Source of the DNA: Lycorma delicatula
Lineage: Eukaryota; Arthropoda; Insecta; Hemiptera; Fulgoridae
Reading direction: 5' to 3'
NCBI RefSeq assembly: GCF_047948215.1
Contig: NC_134456.1
Location: 84,956,515 to 85,020,514 of the forward strand
Length of the DNA stretch: 64,000 nucleotides
Shown here: one piece after another, positions 53,395-64,000 of the stretch
Position numbering within the stretch: the stretch's first letter is position 1
Layout: the number at the start of each line of letters is the position of its first letter
Program-made: the position numbers and the translations under genes
Notes under the pieces: model-generated
The model's database searches: none
Seen by the model: the letters and a program-made list of their open reading frames with translations, nothing else
Told to the model about the DNA's origin: nothing

Positions 53395-55860
53395 CTAATC
53401 AAGAATGAAGATTACCAAAAAGCAACTGAAAAAATAACAATCACGGATTAACTTGAAATTCTAGTCAACAACCCTAAAGCTCCAATAAAATCCTGTAAAA
53501 AACAACAATGGTGGAACAGAGAATGTGATGATACAATGGAGAAAAGACATCAATCCCAAAAATCTGAAACATCTTTCCAAAATTTAGTAAAACAAAGAAA
53601 AGAAACCACTTGAACCCTAAGGAGAATAAAAAGACAACACCATAAAGACACTGAAGTCAATAGAAGAGAAATTCAATAAAACACAATCAAGAGACTATTA
53701 CAAAACTTTAAAAAATACGAACCCCAACCCTACTAATATAAAACAAAAACTGTAAACTAGCCTATAACAATAAAGACAATGCAGAAATCCTATGTAAATA
53801 TTTCAACAAACTCCTTAATTGCAAAGCACTGACAAAACTCCATAAACTTCAACACCAACACAATCACAAATCAACAACCCTCCCACAATAAAAGAATTCT
53901 ACCAAGCACTTTGTGAGATGAAAAATTACAAAACAGCAGCAGAAGATCAGACTTTTGTACAGATCTAGAAACATGCAGGAAGATCAGTAAAAATTGCTCT
54001 TCATCAATAGCTTGTCAATATCTTGACCAAAGAAATACGACAACACTGGACAACATCCAGTTAAAAATACCATTTGCTACACAAAAAAGGGGACAAAACA
54101 GACCCTAACAATTACAAGGTAAACTCACTCCTAGATACAACATACAAAATTGTTTCAAGAATCATCCTTAACAGGATCGGTTCACAACTTGAGAAAGAAC
54201 TAGGAGAATACCAGGGAGGTTTCAGAGCCTAGAGGAGCTGTCTGGACCAGATCATAAGTCTCAAGTTAATAATAGATTAGAACAGGAGAAGAAATAGTGA
54301 CATAGTGATAACATTTGTAGATTTCAAGAAAGCTTATGACAGCATCCACAGAGAATCCCTACTAAAAATTCTAAGACACCTCGGACTACATACTAATTTA
54401 ATAAACATGATAAAACTGACCCTCACAAACACTTCTTCTTTTTCCTGTTTAGCCTCCGGTAACTACCATTTACATAATTCTTCAGAGGATGAATGAGGAT
54501 GATATGTATGAGTGTAAATGAAGTGTTAGTCTTGTACATTCTCAGTTCGACCATTCCTGAGATGTGTGGTTAATTGAAACCCAACCACCAAAGAACACCG
54601 GTATCCACGATCTACTATTCAAATCCATGTAAAAATATCTGGCTTTACTAGGACTTGAACGCTGTAACTTTCGACTTCCAAATCAGCTGATTTGGGAAGA
54701 CGCGTTAACCACTAGACCAACCCGGTGGGTTGACCCTCACAAACACTAAGTCGAACATAAAATTCAGAGGTGAGCTCTCAGGACCATCTGAGATCAAACC
54801 AGGATTGTGCCAAAACGATGGTCCCTCACCACTATTATTCAACTGCACTATAAAAATGGTAATTAGGGAATGGCTCAAAAAATGCCCCCAAAAGTAAAAA
54901 TAGTTCGAAAAATCAAAACAAACTGTCTTGATTTCGTCGAAGACTTGGCACTGCTAGCAAATGACATCAACAAAGCCAAATCACAGTTATTAGAATTTCA
55001 GAACATTGCAAATAAAACTGGCCTCAAAATATCATTCAAAAAGACCACATGATTAAAGAAGTAAACATAAACGGTATCAAAATAGTAACACAATTTAAAT
55101 ACCTAAGAGAAATAACAACAAACAACCTGAACAAAAAAGTCTCAATCCAAATAAGAAGAAGTAAACCAGTTAAGTTCAAAAATTAACCTGGTACACTTAC
55201 AATAAAAAATGCCTATCAATAAATGCAAAAATAATACACTACAAACAGTTATAAAACCAGAAGCCACTTATGTAGCAGAAACACTCTTCCACCTGAACGA
55301 ACAATCAAGGACAGACTCCAGAAAATCAAAAGAATTGGAAGAACCTGAATCGATAAAAAGTACCAGAAAGATGGGCAATGGTGGACTGTGCCCAACAAAG
55401 TCATGTATAAAGAGTTAGAACCCATTACTGATACCATGCGTAAGACAAGACTAGGATTCTTAGGACATATCATGAGAATGCAATATTAAAGACTTCTGAA
55501 ACAGCTAGTACAGTGCAATCTCAACTTGAAAAACACCAAGACAGGATACAGATGGGTCAGAGAAATAAGATAAAAAAAATTTCCTGAAGGAAATTGGCCT
55601 TACACCATAAGACAACACATATAAAATTAAACAAGAAAATAAAAAATAAAAAGACTTATTTCACACTCACAAGAAAAAAATCACGACACGAATATTTTCA
55701 ACACTAGATAGGGTACAAAGATCGGAATGTATGAAAAACTACTGGGAGGACTTCAAGCCCCAAACAGTCCCATCAAAAAGACTTGGATAATGGACTGACT
55801 AAAGTGATAATATGTGGCCACAAAAGAATAATAATTGAAGAAAAATTCACTTTCATAGCA
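53395..55860 (+). pseudogene. LINE reverse transcriptase, catalytic motif mutated
   Basis: Landmarks in order: QWWNRECDD near 53510 (linker after the endonuclease); HKKGDKTDPNNY near 54080; LLDTTYKIVSRIILNRIGSQ near 54135; LGEYQGGFRA near 54200; VITFVDFKKAYDSIHRESL near 54305 (palm motif A, Asp intact). After the SINE come KFRGELSGPSEIKPGL, a broken motif B (CQNDGPSPLLFN near 54815) and motif C as FVEDLALLAN near 54935. Relatives have FADD there, so the first catalytic Asp is Glu. A C-terminal RSECMKNYWEDF-like block is near 55715. Many frameshifts. Confidence 0.75.
54418..54747 (-). mobile_element. SINE family 1 with perfect 16-bp target duplication, inside a LINE
   Basis: The SINE occupies 54434-54731 in reverse (head CCCACCGGGTTGGTCTAGTG ending at about 54731, tail CCGGAGGCTAAACAGG near 54450). 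GACCCTCACAAACACT lies at 54418-54433 and again at 54732-54747. Deleting the SINE and one repeat rejoins the LINE reading from LTLTNT to KFRGE. Confidence 0.95.
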
Positions 55861-55870
55861 TACGATAAAA

Positions 55871-56309
55871 TAAAAATGGAAAGATTGTACTGTTTATAAA
55901 ACCCATCACACTTTTTAAAATAGTAATTTTACATTATCCATTGTGTTTATTGATAGATTACATTTATTAAAAAGAGTATTATGAGAGATAAGTAAAGTTC
56001 CTACACACATCAAGTGCATTCTAATACAATTTTACTGTATAATGTGTAAATGCATTTAAAAATTTCCCTACGGTTTGCAACCACCATTTTTATAATTCTC
56101 ACAAATGCTTGTCTATTTCGAGTTCTATGCAATAACGAAGAACTGAATGAGTCATAACAATAATGATGGAAGGTTTTGAGTAAGTAATGTTTTACTAATT
56201 ATTTTTACTGGTAAATAAGTTATGTAGACAATCAGGTAAAATGAATGGTTGGCTTATGCAATTAATCAAAAGTTGATGCGTTTTTATGACATTAAAAGCA
56301 CATGTTTGT
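55871..56309. other. Unassigned sequence
   Basis: Nothing recognised. Confidence 0.4.
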
Positions 56310-57165
56310 ATTTTTTTTGTCTTCAATCATTTGACTTGTTTGACGCAGCTCTCCAAGACTTCCTATCTAGAGCTAGTCGTTTCATTTCAGTATTTCCCTA
56401 CAAAAAATTCTTATTTCCCTACATCCTACATTCCTAACAATTTGTTTTACATATTCTCAATGTTGCCTGCCTGCACAATTTTTTCCTTCTACCTGTCCCT
56501 CCAATATTAAAGCGACTATTCCAGGGTGCCTTAATATGTGGCTTATAAGTCTGTCTCTTCTATTAATTATATTTTTCCAAATGCTTCTTTCTTCATTCAA
56601 TTTGCCGCAACATATCTTCATTTGTCACTTTTTTAACATTCTCCTGTAGCACCACATTTCAAAAGTTTCTAATCTTTTCTACTCCGATCGTCCAAATTTC
56701 ACTTCCATATAAAGCTATGTTCCAAACATATATATTCAAAAATCTTTTCCTGATGTTTAAATTAATTTTTGGATGTAAACAAATTATATTTCTGACTGAA
56801 GGCTCGTTTCGCCTGTGCTGTTCGGCATTTTATATCGCTCCTGCTTCGTCCATTTTTAGTAATTCAACTTCCCAAATAACAAAATTCTTCTACCTCGATA
56901 ATCTTTTCTTTACCAATTTTTATATTCAGTGGTCCATCTTCGTTATTTCTACTACATTTCATTACTTTTTTTCTTGTTTATTATCATGCGGCTGTTCTTG
57001 CGTAGGATTTCATCCATGCGTTCATTGTTTCTTTTAAGTTTTTTTTTACTCTCAGCTAGAATTACTATATCATCAGCAAATCGTAGCATCTTTATCTTTT
57101 CACCTTGTATTGTTACTCTGGATCTAAATTGCTCTTTAACATCATTAACTGCTAATTCTATGGGA
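56310..57165 (-). mobile_element. RTE-type LINE, 5'-truncated second copy
   Basis: Reversed copy of the family at 7861-9458, starting inside the reverse transcriptase and ending in CTTGTTTGACGCAGC-type 3' sequence and a T-run (A-run in inverse) at 56310. Shorter than the first copy by about 740 bases at its 5' end. Confidence 0.88.
56400..57165 (-). pseudogene. RTE-type reverse transcriptase C-terminal part
   Basis: Begins with ELAVNDVKEQFRSRVTIQGE, then KMLRFADDIVILAES (catalytic pair intact, 57051-57084). It then follows the same order as the first copy to a broken C-terminus, with indels around 56770-56990. Frames shift several times, so it is older than the copy at 7861. Confidence 0.83.
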
Positions 57166-57427
57166 AGATTTGTATATCCCTTCATATCATATCTATACAG
57201 TAACATCAATGAATCTGAACAGTACATGGCTATATGACCATGCTCAGAACACCTTTGCAGTGTCTCAATTAAACAATAGTATCTTTTTAGTATGAAAGTA
57301 TGATATTTACGTATTAGTCCATCAACCATAACCATAATGATCCCGTAACTTTGAAAATCCTTCAAAGTTACAGGATATTTTACATATTAAAAATATAAGT
57401 ATTATTGCCTATAATTATAGATATAAG
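57166..57427. other. Unassigned sequence
   Basis: Contains a short CTTTGAAAATCC/CAAAGTTACAGG local repeat; no gene seen. Confidence 0.35.
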
Positions 57428-57514
57428 TTAATCAAACTTAACTCATACTCGCTTTGCTTGCTAACCTCGACTAATTAATAGTAATGTTTATTATTATTTA
57501 AATAAGAAATAATT
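57428..57514. repeat. Fragment related to the 40-kb foldback MITE
   Basis: AAACTTAACTCATACTCGCT, TTGCTAACCTCGACTAATTA and TTATTTAAATAAGAAATAAT correspond to the inner arm of the element at 40314-40786. About 85 bases are recognisable. Confidence 0.6.
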
Positions 57515-57533
57515 GCCGGCCTCCGTGGCGGCA
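57515..57533 (+). repeat. SINE family 2 head scrap
   Basis: GCCGGCCTCCGTGGCGGCA matches the first bases of SINE family 2. Too short to be certain. Confidence 0.4.
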
Positions 57534-59004
57534 ATAACCCAAAAGTTTGTAATTTATTGGCCAATGAGCTAATAAGTAAATACTGAAAGTACTATTACCA
57601 TATAAAAAATTTATAATAAATAAAACATAACACTTGATAAATAGAGATTCAACATATTGTTTATAAAAAATAAATTAATATATATTAATATTATTGAAAA
57701 AATATTTACTGAGAGAATATGGATATGTCATAATAGAATGAAAAATCATTCAATTTAATTTGTTACATACAGCATGAAAAAAGTATGTGCACTTTTATCT
57801 GTGCATACACAGATAGTTACAACTATTATCTGTGGATAACAGTTTCAGAGTAATATAAATTTTATATTCTTGCCTTTCTTTGTTGCACTTTGGTTTTATT
57901 CAGTATTATAGAAATATTTATTCTCAAAAAGTTTTCCACGGCACAAAAAAGAACAAATTCTCATTTTGCTCATTCTGATTTTTAATTTTTATGTTAATAT
58001 ATCATTTAAAAAATAATTTTTCTACTGGTCTATTTTCACATGAATTATTTAAAAAAATTACATAACCCGTAATTTAATTTCTGCTATTTCATCAATTTTA
58101 TTTTTAAATAATAAAAAATAACATCCTTTTTTCAGTGAAAAACAAGCTACTACTCTTTTTTCTATTCCACTATTCAACATCTTTTAATAATAGAGCTTCT
58201 TCTCTTTCTTATAACTGTTATGTCTGGAAAGATACTAAATGCATACACGCATTCATTTTTGTTATAATGAAGATGTAATATGTAAAATGGTAGATGAAAA
58301 AATTTTGTTATAAAAAATCATTATGTACCCAAATGAAAAAAATCATTATTGTACACAAAAAAATATTTTTTGGGTATAATGATGACCCTGAAAAGTGGCC
58401 ATTTTGAAAATGCGCTGTTTCCCTAGTTATGCTAATTTAAAAAAAATCTTTTTATTAATCTAAACAAAAATTAAACTGATCTTAAACTTTTATGAGATTT
58501 TGGCAAGAATTTTACTTTAGGGACTGGACCACAATCAACAGAAAATCAGTAACAGGTAATTTATTTATGGATTAGGAATAAAAATTGTCTTTTAGTAGGT
58601 ATCTTTTAACAATACGTACACAGATCTAATTGAATCCTTTAGTAATTATATACTTTTTATAAAGAAAGGTGCATAGTTCAAAACATATTTTTAGTGAGAT
58701 ACTTCATTCCAAGTGTACATCTTTCTTATTTTTGTACATTATAAATCTTATCAATACATGAGTTCTTATTGCTGTCTAGTGAAATGACAATTATTATCAT
58801 CTTCACAAATTTCCAGAAAATCTGAATTAACCTATTACATCCCATGAAATATCTATTTATTACTTCACTAATCATATTTATGAATATGACACAAGAACAA
58901 TTATGTGTACAAACTTGAGGGCAGTTTATACAAATATATGACTAGAATGTTTTTTCAAAATATTGATAACACAGATATGTTAATATGACAATCAAGACTA
59001 AAAA
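57534..59004. other. AT-rich stretch, no gene seen
   Basis: No gene or recognisable element. Confidence 0.4.
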
Positions 59005-59660
59005 TAACATCCTGAGCCCGTAGGGGAAGACACCCAGCATGTGATGTTTCTGGTTGCCACGCCACTCCCCTCCATACCTTGACCTGATGGGCTTTACCAG
59101 AGGTCATCTTCAGAAATCTTGGTGGTTGACATATTAGTCTCGCCTTGGCCAGGAAGCCACAGATGTGAATGCCACAAGTAACATTCCCATTGGCATACTA
59201 CTTACAAAGATAAACTTGTAGTAACAAAACACATCTCAAATATGTTGACATCTCATCATATTTTGTGCACTCATACAACACATGAAAAGTGTCATCCAGA
59301 ACCCCGCACTGGGAGCACAAACCTGCATCTACCAGGCTGAATCACACCAGCTTGCCCCTAAAAGCACTGTGTTCTGAAGGAAACTGTGTAAAATACTTAT
59401 TCAGGGAAATGCAGAAGTGCGCTCCAATCACCTAACATCCGGGAAAAGATCATGCGTATACTGCCCATCTTCCATTTCATCCCATCTTGTTTACTATAAA
59501 TCATATCCATGCTGCTCAATCTCCTGGATCTTTTCAGAAGTCAACTCACCCAACTTCCTAGCAGCTAACATTCCTGCCTTTCTACGCAAGAATATCGATT
59601 TCACACCTGCAAGCACCTCTTGTGAAATCGTTCAATAACCACCTGTTAGTGGCTGCTTCC
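59005..59660 (-). mobile_element. R1-like LINE, 3' end, reversed
   Basis: Coding remnant at about 59650-59250 followed by 3' UTR ending CCCCTACGGGCTCAGGATG at about 59007. Homologous to 48478-49540 throughout. Confidence 0.75.
59250..59650 (-). pseudogene. R1-like ORF2 C-terminus with intact CCHC finger
   Basis: On the minus strand ILAGVKSIFLRRKAGMLAAR-like sequence, EKIQEIEQHG, then FLQNTVLLG in a shifted frame. The finger VDAGLCSQCGVLDDTFHVLY runs on to EC (59335-59270). Unlike the copy at 48920-49450, all four metal ligands (C, C, H, C) are present. Several frameshifts and stops upstream. Confidence 0.68.
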
Positions 59661-60144
59661 AGGATTAAAGTGCTATTTTTCCTAACAAATATGCTTTCAT
59701 CAATCTCTTGCATAAAAATATCTGATAAGATCTGTTGAATAATTTATGACAGTATATTTCTTGAATACCTTTTCAAAAATGTTTTGACAGAGTAGTCCAT
59801 TACAAACTCTTTAACATATTCAAAAAAGTTTGACTTAGAACATAAGCTTTGAAAATAATTTTTTACATGTACAGCCCAGTAAAGCTTTATTGGTTCAATA
59901 ACTGGGAGCACTGATAGAGTGCAATCCGCAGGTAGTTTGTTTCTGATTACTAAAAACACTTTAACCATGCTCTGCATAATACTTAAAGCTTAGTGACTAG
60001 GAAGTTAAAGTATTATAAGATCCAAAATGTAAACTTATTATTATATCATATCTATATGAAAATAAAACAGAATAGTTACACATTTTAATTATGAAACAAA
60101 TGATTCAACATGTGTCATTATAAAAACAGACATGTCACAAGGTC
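59661..60144. other. Unassigned sequence
   Basis: A 77-codon open frame on the minus strand (59744-59977) contains no motif I recognise. Confidence 0.35.
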
Positions 60145-60720
60145 AATATCAGAGATGATGCTGTTTATAATTCATGCAAATGACTTACCATACAATACTA
60201 TTAACAAACATGGTACGGTTATATGCAAATGATATAATGGAAATTTTGAAAAACAAAAATGCAGATGAACTTTTTGTAAAAACAAATAATAGAGCAAGTA
60301 ATGTTAAATTAATGGTTCAGTAAATAAGTGAAGTTAATTGTTTAAAAAGGTTAATAATAAAGATATTACTAACTTGTAAAGAAATATAAAAGAAACTTGG
60401 AATATTTAAGATCTAAGAATATTAATTAGTGATGATGTATTCTGTATATTTCCTGTACGTTGTCATTTAAGGCATAATTGTTTGGAGTACTGGAATAAGG
60501 TAGGAGAAAACTATTTAAAACACAATAAGAATGTTAAATACTATGATAAATCCAAGGTTTAGACAACTGTGAAGACCGATTCTAAAAATAGTTTTAGCTA
60601 CAGCATTTGTTCTATGTAAGTGTTCACATCTAAGTTGTTCACTTAGATCTTAATCAAATTAAGCAACCTTAAAATATTAGAAGAATATTACCAATATACA
60701 CCACAAGTAGTTCATGTACG
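60145..60720 (+). pseudogene. Jockey-like reverse transcriptase remnant
   Basis: MLFIIHANDLPYNTINKHGT near 60160 corresponds to the LFxIYINDLP block after palm motif B. LYANDIMEILKNKNADELF near 60212 is motif C, with the first Asp of YADD replaced by Asn. Further on, GIIVWSTGIR near 60478 and MINPRF with CRPILKxxxAxAF-like text near 60560 match the thumb and C-terminal region. Neither end of the element was found. Confidence 0.6.
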
Positions 60721-60809
60721 TTGCATATACATTAACTATTTATTATGTGCATTCATTACATCTTTTAGAAAAATGTTTAGTGGATCCATACTTATGTTGG
60801 TATTGTTAC
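60721..60809. other. Short AT-rich spacer
   Basis: Nothing recognised. Confidence 0.4.
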
Positions 60810-61645
60810 CACATATATGTCTAATTTAATATTGACAGACAACAATGATAGCAGCTCAGATGTCAGCTGGAGCACAGTATATGTACGTGATGGTACAAGT
60901 ATCACTTCCGCTGCGCAGATGACCGCGCATTTCTCCCACCATAGCGACACTGTGGCCCCAACCACTCTCAGGTTCCAAGAACAGAGCGTGCACGAAAGTA
61001 ATTTTTAATTCATCATCAACCACCTGGCCTGGAGAAGACCAAGAAGAAGAAGAACATGGAAGAAGACATAAGTTTCTTGGCCGCCTCAACGTGGGACCTC
61101 CCAACGGATGTCAACATCCCCGCCAGAGCAGCAGGCCTGACCAGCCTGCCGAGGGAGCCGCCGGATGCAGACTCTTACTTTCTGCTCCAGCTCAGCAGCA
61201 GGAGCCAGCCCAGCATGGGATTGCTCGGGAAGAACTGCCTCGGCCACGCCGACAAAAGACTACCAATGCCAACCTGACACTGTGAAGCTCTGGGGGCCAC
61301 CACTGCCACGCTGTATGATGACCCAACTGCCACTGAGGGGAAGCTCTGTCTTATTTCAATGGACGAGCAGCAATTCCCCGACTACAGCCAAGTTGACTTT
61401 GCTGGAGATCAGCTTCTGAACCCAACAACTCTTCTCAAAGCTAACAACAAAAACAGCCCTTTTCAGGGCTACCACAAGATTGTCAATTACAACAAGCTGT
61501 TGAAGCCAATCGATGACAACAGCCCTTCTCAAGGCTACTACAAGGTTATTAAGTGCCACGTGCCATCGAAGGCATTTGGCGACAGTATTTAAAGTAGAGA
61601 CTGTAACAGCTACCTACATGGTACAGATGCATACTTTGAAAATAA
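60810..61645 (+). other. GC-rich block with a 22-codon tandem repeat, origin unknown
   Basis: Base composition jumps above the flanks (CCGCCGGATGCAG, CAGCAGGAGCCAGCC). Overlapping open frames exist, but none is long. The clearest is 61359-61592 (MDEQQFPDYSQVDFAGDQLL, then two repeats starting NSPFQGYHKI and NSPSQGYYKV, period 66 bases at 61452 and 61518). AATAAA occurs at 61640. It could be the coding relic of a retroelement or a host exon. I recognise no domain and propose no function. Confidence 0.35.
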
Positions 61646-62417
61646 ACATCTTTAAGTTGATGAATACTGGGTCTAATGCAAGATAATAATAAGCTACTCT
61701 ATCTATCCTGATGGGTAGATTGTTGCTTCTCATCAGCCAAACCTTTCCTTTAACTCCTAATCCCTTCTTAGCCATTAATGAATTGGTGGGTGAAAATCTG
61801 ACCCAGCTAGGTTCACAATGGGCATGTCAGGTCCTAAAGAGCCAATGTATATAAGGAGGCTCCTTGTAGACTAAAGGACATTTGTTTTGTGAATGCAAGT
61901 CAGTGTAAGCTCATAACTGCATGGCACATCATTGCTGTTGTCACTGCGCCATAATTACTTTATTTATAGTGTTTGGCATAAGAGCTATTCTAGCTGTTGT
62001 TTTGAAGGGGTGAGATTTTACTGCAGTGTGCAATTGCGATAATGGAATATATACCGGGTGACTTACTTTGTTAGACCTCACCAGTATTTATTATTTATAT
62101 AATAGTTTATTGTCTAGTGTTTTTGCAAACAGTGATACAACTTTAAGAATAGCTGCCATGTAATTACTTTGTAAATAAATTGATTTAGTCGATGTCAAAT
62201 GAAAGCATTAAATATAAATCAAACACAAAACATATAATTTGTATGAGTACTTTTGAGGCAGTCGATTACAATGTCATATGGTTTGTTTATAACAGAATAG
62301 CTCTTCAAGTGAATCGAATATACAATTATTCCACTCCTCAGAAATCATTCATGCAAGTTGAAGCCTTCATTTATTGTTGTCATTATTTTTATAATAATGT
62401 AATTTTTATTTGCTAAA
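61646..62417. other. Unassigned sequence with a TATA-like box
   Basis: TGTATATAAGGAGGCTCC at about 61848 resembles a TATA box. The surrounding 300 bases have the composition of an LTR or promoter, but no terminal repeats were found. Confidence 0.3.
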
Positions 62418-63080
62418 ATGAATTTACTGCAACTGACCGGTCACATTCAAAATAACGAAACAGCTATTCAATTCTTGCAAAACAAAGGTATTCTACACAA
62501 TCTATGTTTATGTGCTAGTGGGGATGAAATGAAATTATACACTTGAGGTAAAGAGTGCTGGGTTTCTTCCAGGAAAGACAGTCGTGAGTCTAAACAATTG
62601 AGACTTAGAACACGGCTCATCAAAACACAATTAGATTTCTCACTGGTGTGTTATTCATGTACTGCTAAAGTATAGAACACGCTGAGAAGAACTGGGAATG
62701 AACCACAACACATGCACTGATTGAAACAGTCATGTGTGAGGTGTGCAAAGACAATTTACTAAATAAACTGTTGGTGATTGGTGGACCTAATATGCACGTC
62801 AAAACTAACAAAAACTTGTTTCACTAAGAGAAAATATAATAGAGGAAGAGTATTGCTTCATCAATGGGTGTTCAGTGGAATTTTCCGAGAAATAAGAGAT
62901 TAGTGCCGGACAGATCCACAGAAACTGTATTGCCAATCATTATGTACACCAGATGGTGAATCACACATTACATTTTGTTGATCCACAAACCTGAGCCCAT
63001 ACTCAAACTGTTGAAAGTATGTGGGTGAAGGTCAAAAATACAAAATGAAATTGGTATTAATTGACTTAATCTGCCTAGGG
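62418..63080 (+). pseudogene. Merlin-like (IS1016/ISXO2-type) transposase, decayed
   Basis: ATG 62418 opens MNLLQLTGHIQNNETAIQFL followed by QNKGILHNLCLCASGDEMKL, matching the N-terminal region of Merlin-type transposases. VIGGPNMHV near 62775 sits where relatives have GGxxxxVEIDES, and the acidic residues are gone. KRKYNRGRVLLHQWVFSGI starts at 62827. VPDRSTETVLPII is near 62912, then GESHITF and HTQTVESMW-like text near 63010. KRKYNRGR, QWVFxGI and PDRSAETLLPII are diagnostic for this group. Stops and at least four frameshifts. Terminal repeats were not identified. Confidence 0.72.
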
Positions 63081-64000
63081 AAATTCAACATTAAACAAAG
63101 GGATTGTATTTTCACCAAATCCTGGCTCAAAGATTCAGAAATACAAACAATTATCATAACTATCAAAATTTAAATACAATCTTGTCATAATGTAAGTTAT
63201 TTTATGTTAATATCTCATAATCTTCTTATCTTGGGTGTTAAAAAAAATATTTAATTTATAAAAATCCATTTATAAAATGAAGTAATATATATATTTTTTA
63301 AATAATGATTCTTGAGGAATAATTTACATAATATTTTGCAAAACAAATGAATATGTGTAGGGAGAGAATACAAAAACTATAAAATGGATCATTGCTTAAC
63401 ATTTTTAAACATACTATACACTGTCAATATACACATAGACCCCACAACAAAAACGTTTTATTTTATTTGGTGTACTTTAATGCATATACTTTTTTTTTAC
63501 AGTTTTATTAAATAAAAAACAATCAAATATGAGATTAACTATCTCATATAATGTCATATTAGAAAAACGTATATTTATTGCAAACAGTATGAAAGGGTCA
63601 ATTAATGACACATGACTGGAAATTAGAAATTTCATACTTATATCAAAATTAAATTGACAGTGTATAACCCTAACATTCCAAACAAGGCCAACACTAACAA
63701 CAGAAATATGAAACTAGACCATATGATGTGAAAGCTACGGATGTTGTAAATCACCACAATTAAAATTAACTCACCTCTTTGAAACAATCACTTTACTATG
63801 TACATGAATAAAATATAATATTTTTAAACGTACAATTAACTGAAATAACACAGAATGTCAACCGAAGCATGAGGAAACAATCTGACATATGTTAATCTTT
63901 TAATAACTTAACCTTGTTAAAAGCTTAAAGAAAAGTCCGAGCAACTAACATACGCTGACATATCACTAGTCGCATGAAACAGAACTACTGAACAGAACAA
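63081..64000. other. AT-rich stretch, no gene seen
   Basis: No gene or recognisable element up to the end of the window. Confidence 0.4.

Larger units (their letters stand above)
53395..55870 (+). mobile_element. Non-LTR retrotransposon, frameshifted, split by a SINE
   Basis: About 2.2 kb of LINE sequence on the plus strand, from the endonuclease-RT linker to the C-terminus, interrupted by the reversed SINE at 54434-54731. Neither the endonuclease nor a poly(A) tail was found. Sequence style differs from the RTE, R1-like and jockey-like copies nearby, so this is a fourth LINE family. Confidence 0.75.

Noticed and set aside
1..64000. CRISPR array, phage or bacterial operon
   Set aside because: Repeats are microsatellites, SINEs and TE ends; there are no regularly spaced direct repeats with unique spacers and no prokaryotic gene layout.

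Overview
The window looks like AT-rich insect nuclear DNA. Low GC, long gene-free stretches, TA-rich microsatellites, and eight or more transposable-element (TE) superfamilies all point to a large, repeat-rich arthropod genome. The mix of RTE, R1-like, jockey-like and Penelope retroelements with mariner, hAT, piggyBac-like, Merlin-like and Helitron-like DNA elements and two tRNA-derived SINE families would suit a hemipteran. That placement is inference, because nothing here fixes the species. There is no bacterial-style operon, CRISPR array, rRNA gene or functional tRNA gene.

Layout. 1-7.9 kb: a long hairpin element, a full-length decayed mariner sitting between (TA)n tracts, and the only convincing host-gene sequence, the first coding exon of an Arl5-type small GTPase on the minus strand (7031-7128). 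7.9-14.6 kb: an RTE-type LINE with only two in-frame stops, a Helitron-like coding remnant with tandem 20-codon repeats, two copies of a hairpin-ended repeat (called family A here), a LINE C-terminal remnant and a long-terminal-inverted-repeat (TIR) MITE. 14.7-16.9 kb: the 3' end of an R1-like LINE split by a SINE with a perfect 13-bp duplication. 19.2-25.5 kb: pieces of a Penelope-like element in order, interrupted by a minus-strand jockey-like LINE and by a hAT (Buster/ZBED5-like) transposon. 26.8-38.9 kb: a second full-length mariner with TA target sites, a piggyBac-like remnant, a TTAA-flanked MITE, a 0.5-kb hairpin element, SINEs, a Tc1-like 5' end and a mariner interrupted by a LINE tail. 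39-48 kb: a foldback element with a perfect 8-bp target-site duplication (TSD), an R1-like LINE tail with a perfect 17-bp duplication, more SINEs and a 440-bp cruciform. 48.4-52.1 kb: two R1-like LINE tails in tandem, a mariner split by a SINE, and a further transposase N-terminus. 53.4-57.2 kb: a LINE split by a SINE with a 16-bp duplication, and a second RTE copy. 59-63.1 kb: another R1-like tail, a jockey-like reverse-transcriptase remnant, a GC-rich block of unknown origin and a Merlin-like transposase remnant.

How it fits together. Apart from the Arl5 exon, every coding region recognised is a decayed mobile-element gene. Insertions nest in one another (SINE in LINE, SINE in mariner, LINE in mariner, jockey and hAT in Penelope). 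This gives a relative time order, with SINE family 1 among the youngest layers because its TSDs are still intact. The window is best read as an intron or flank of Arl5 plus an adjoining TE-rich intergenic region. All family assignments come from reading translated motifs by eye; no database search was possible.
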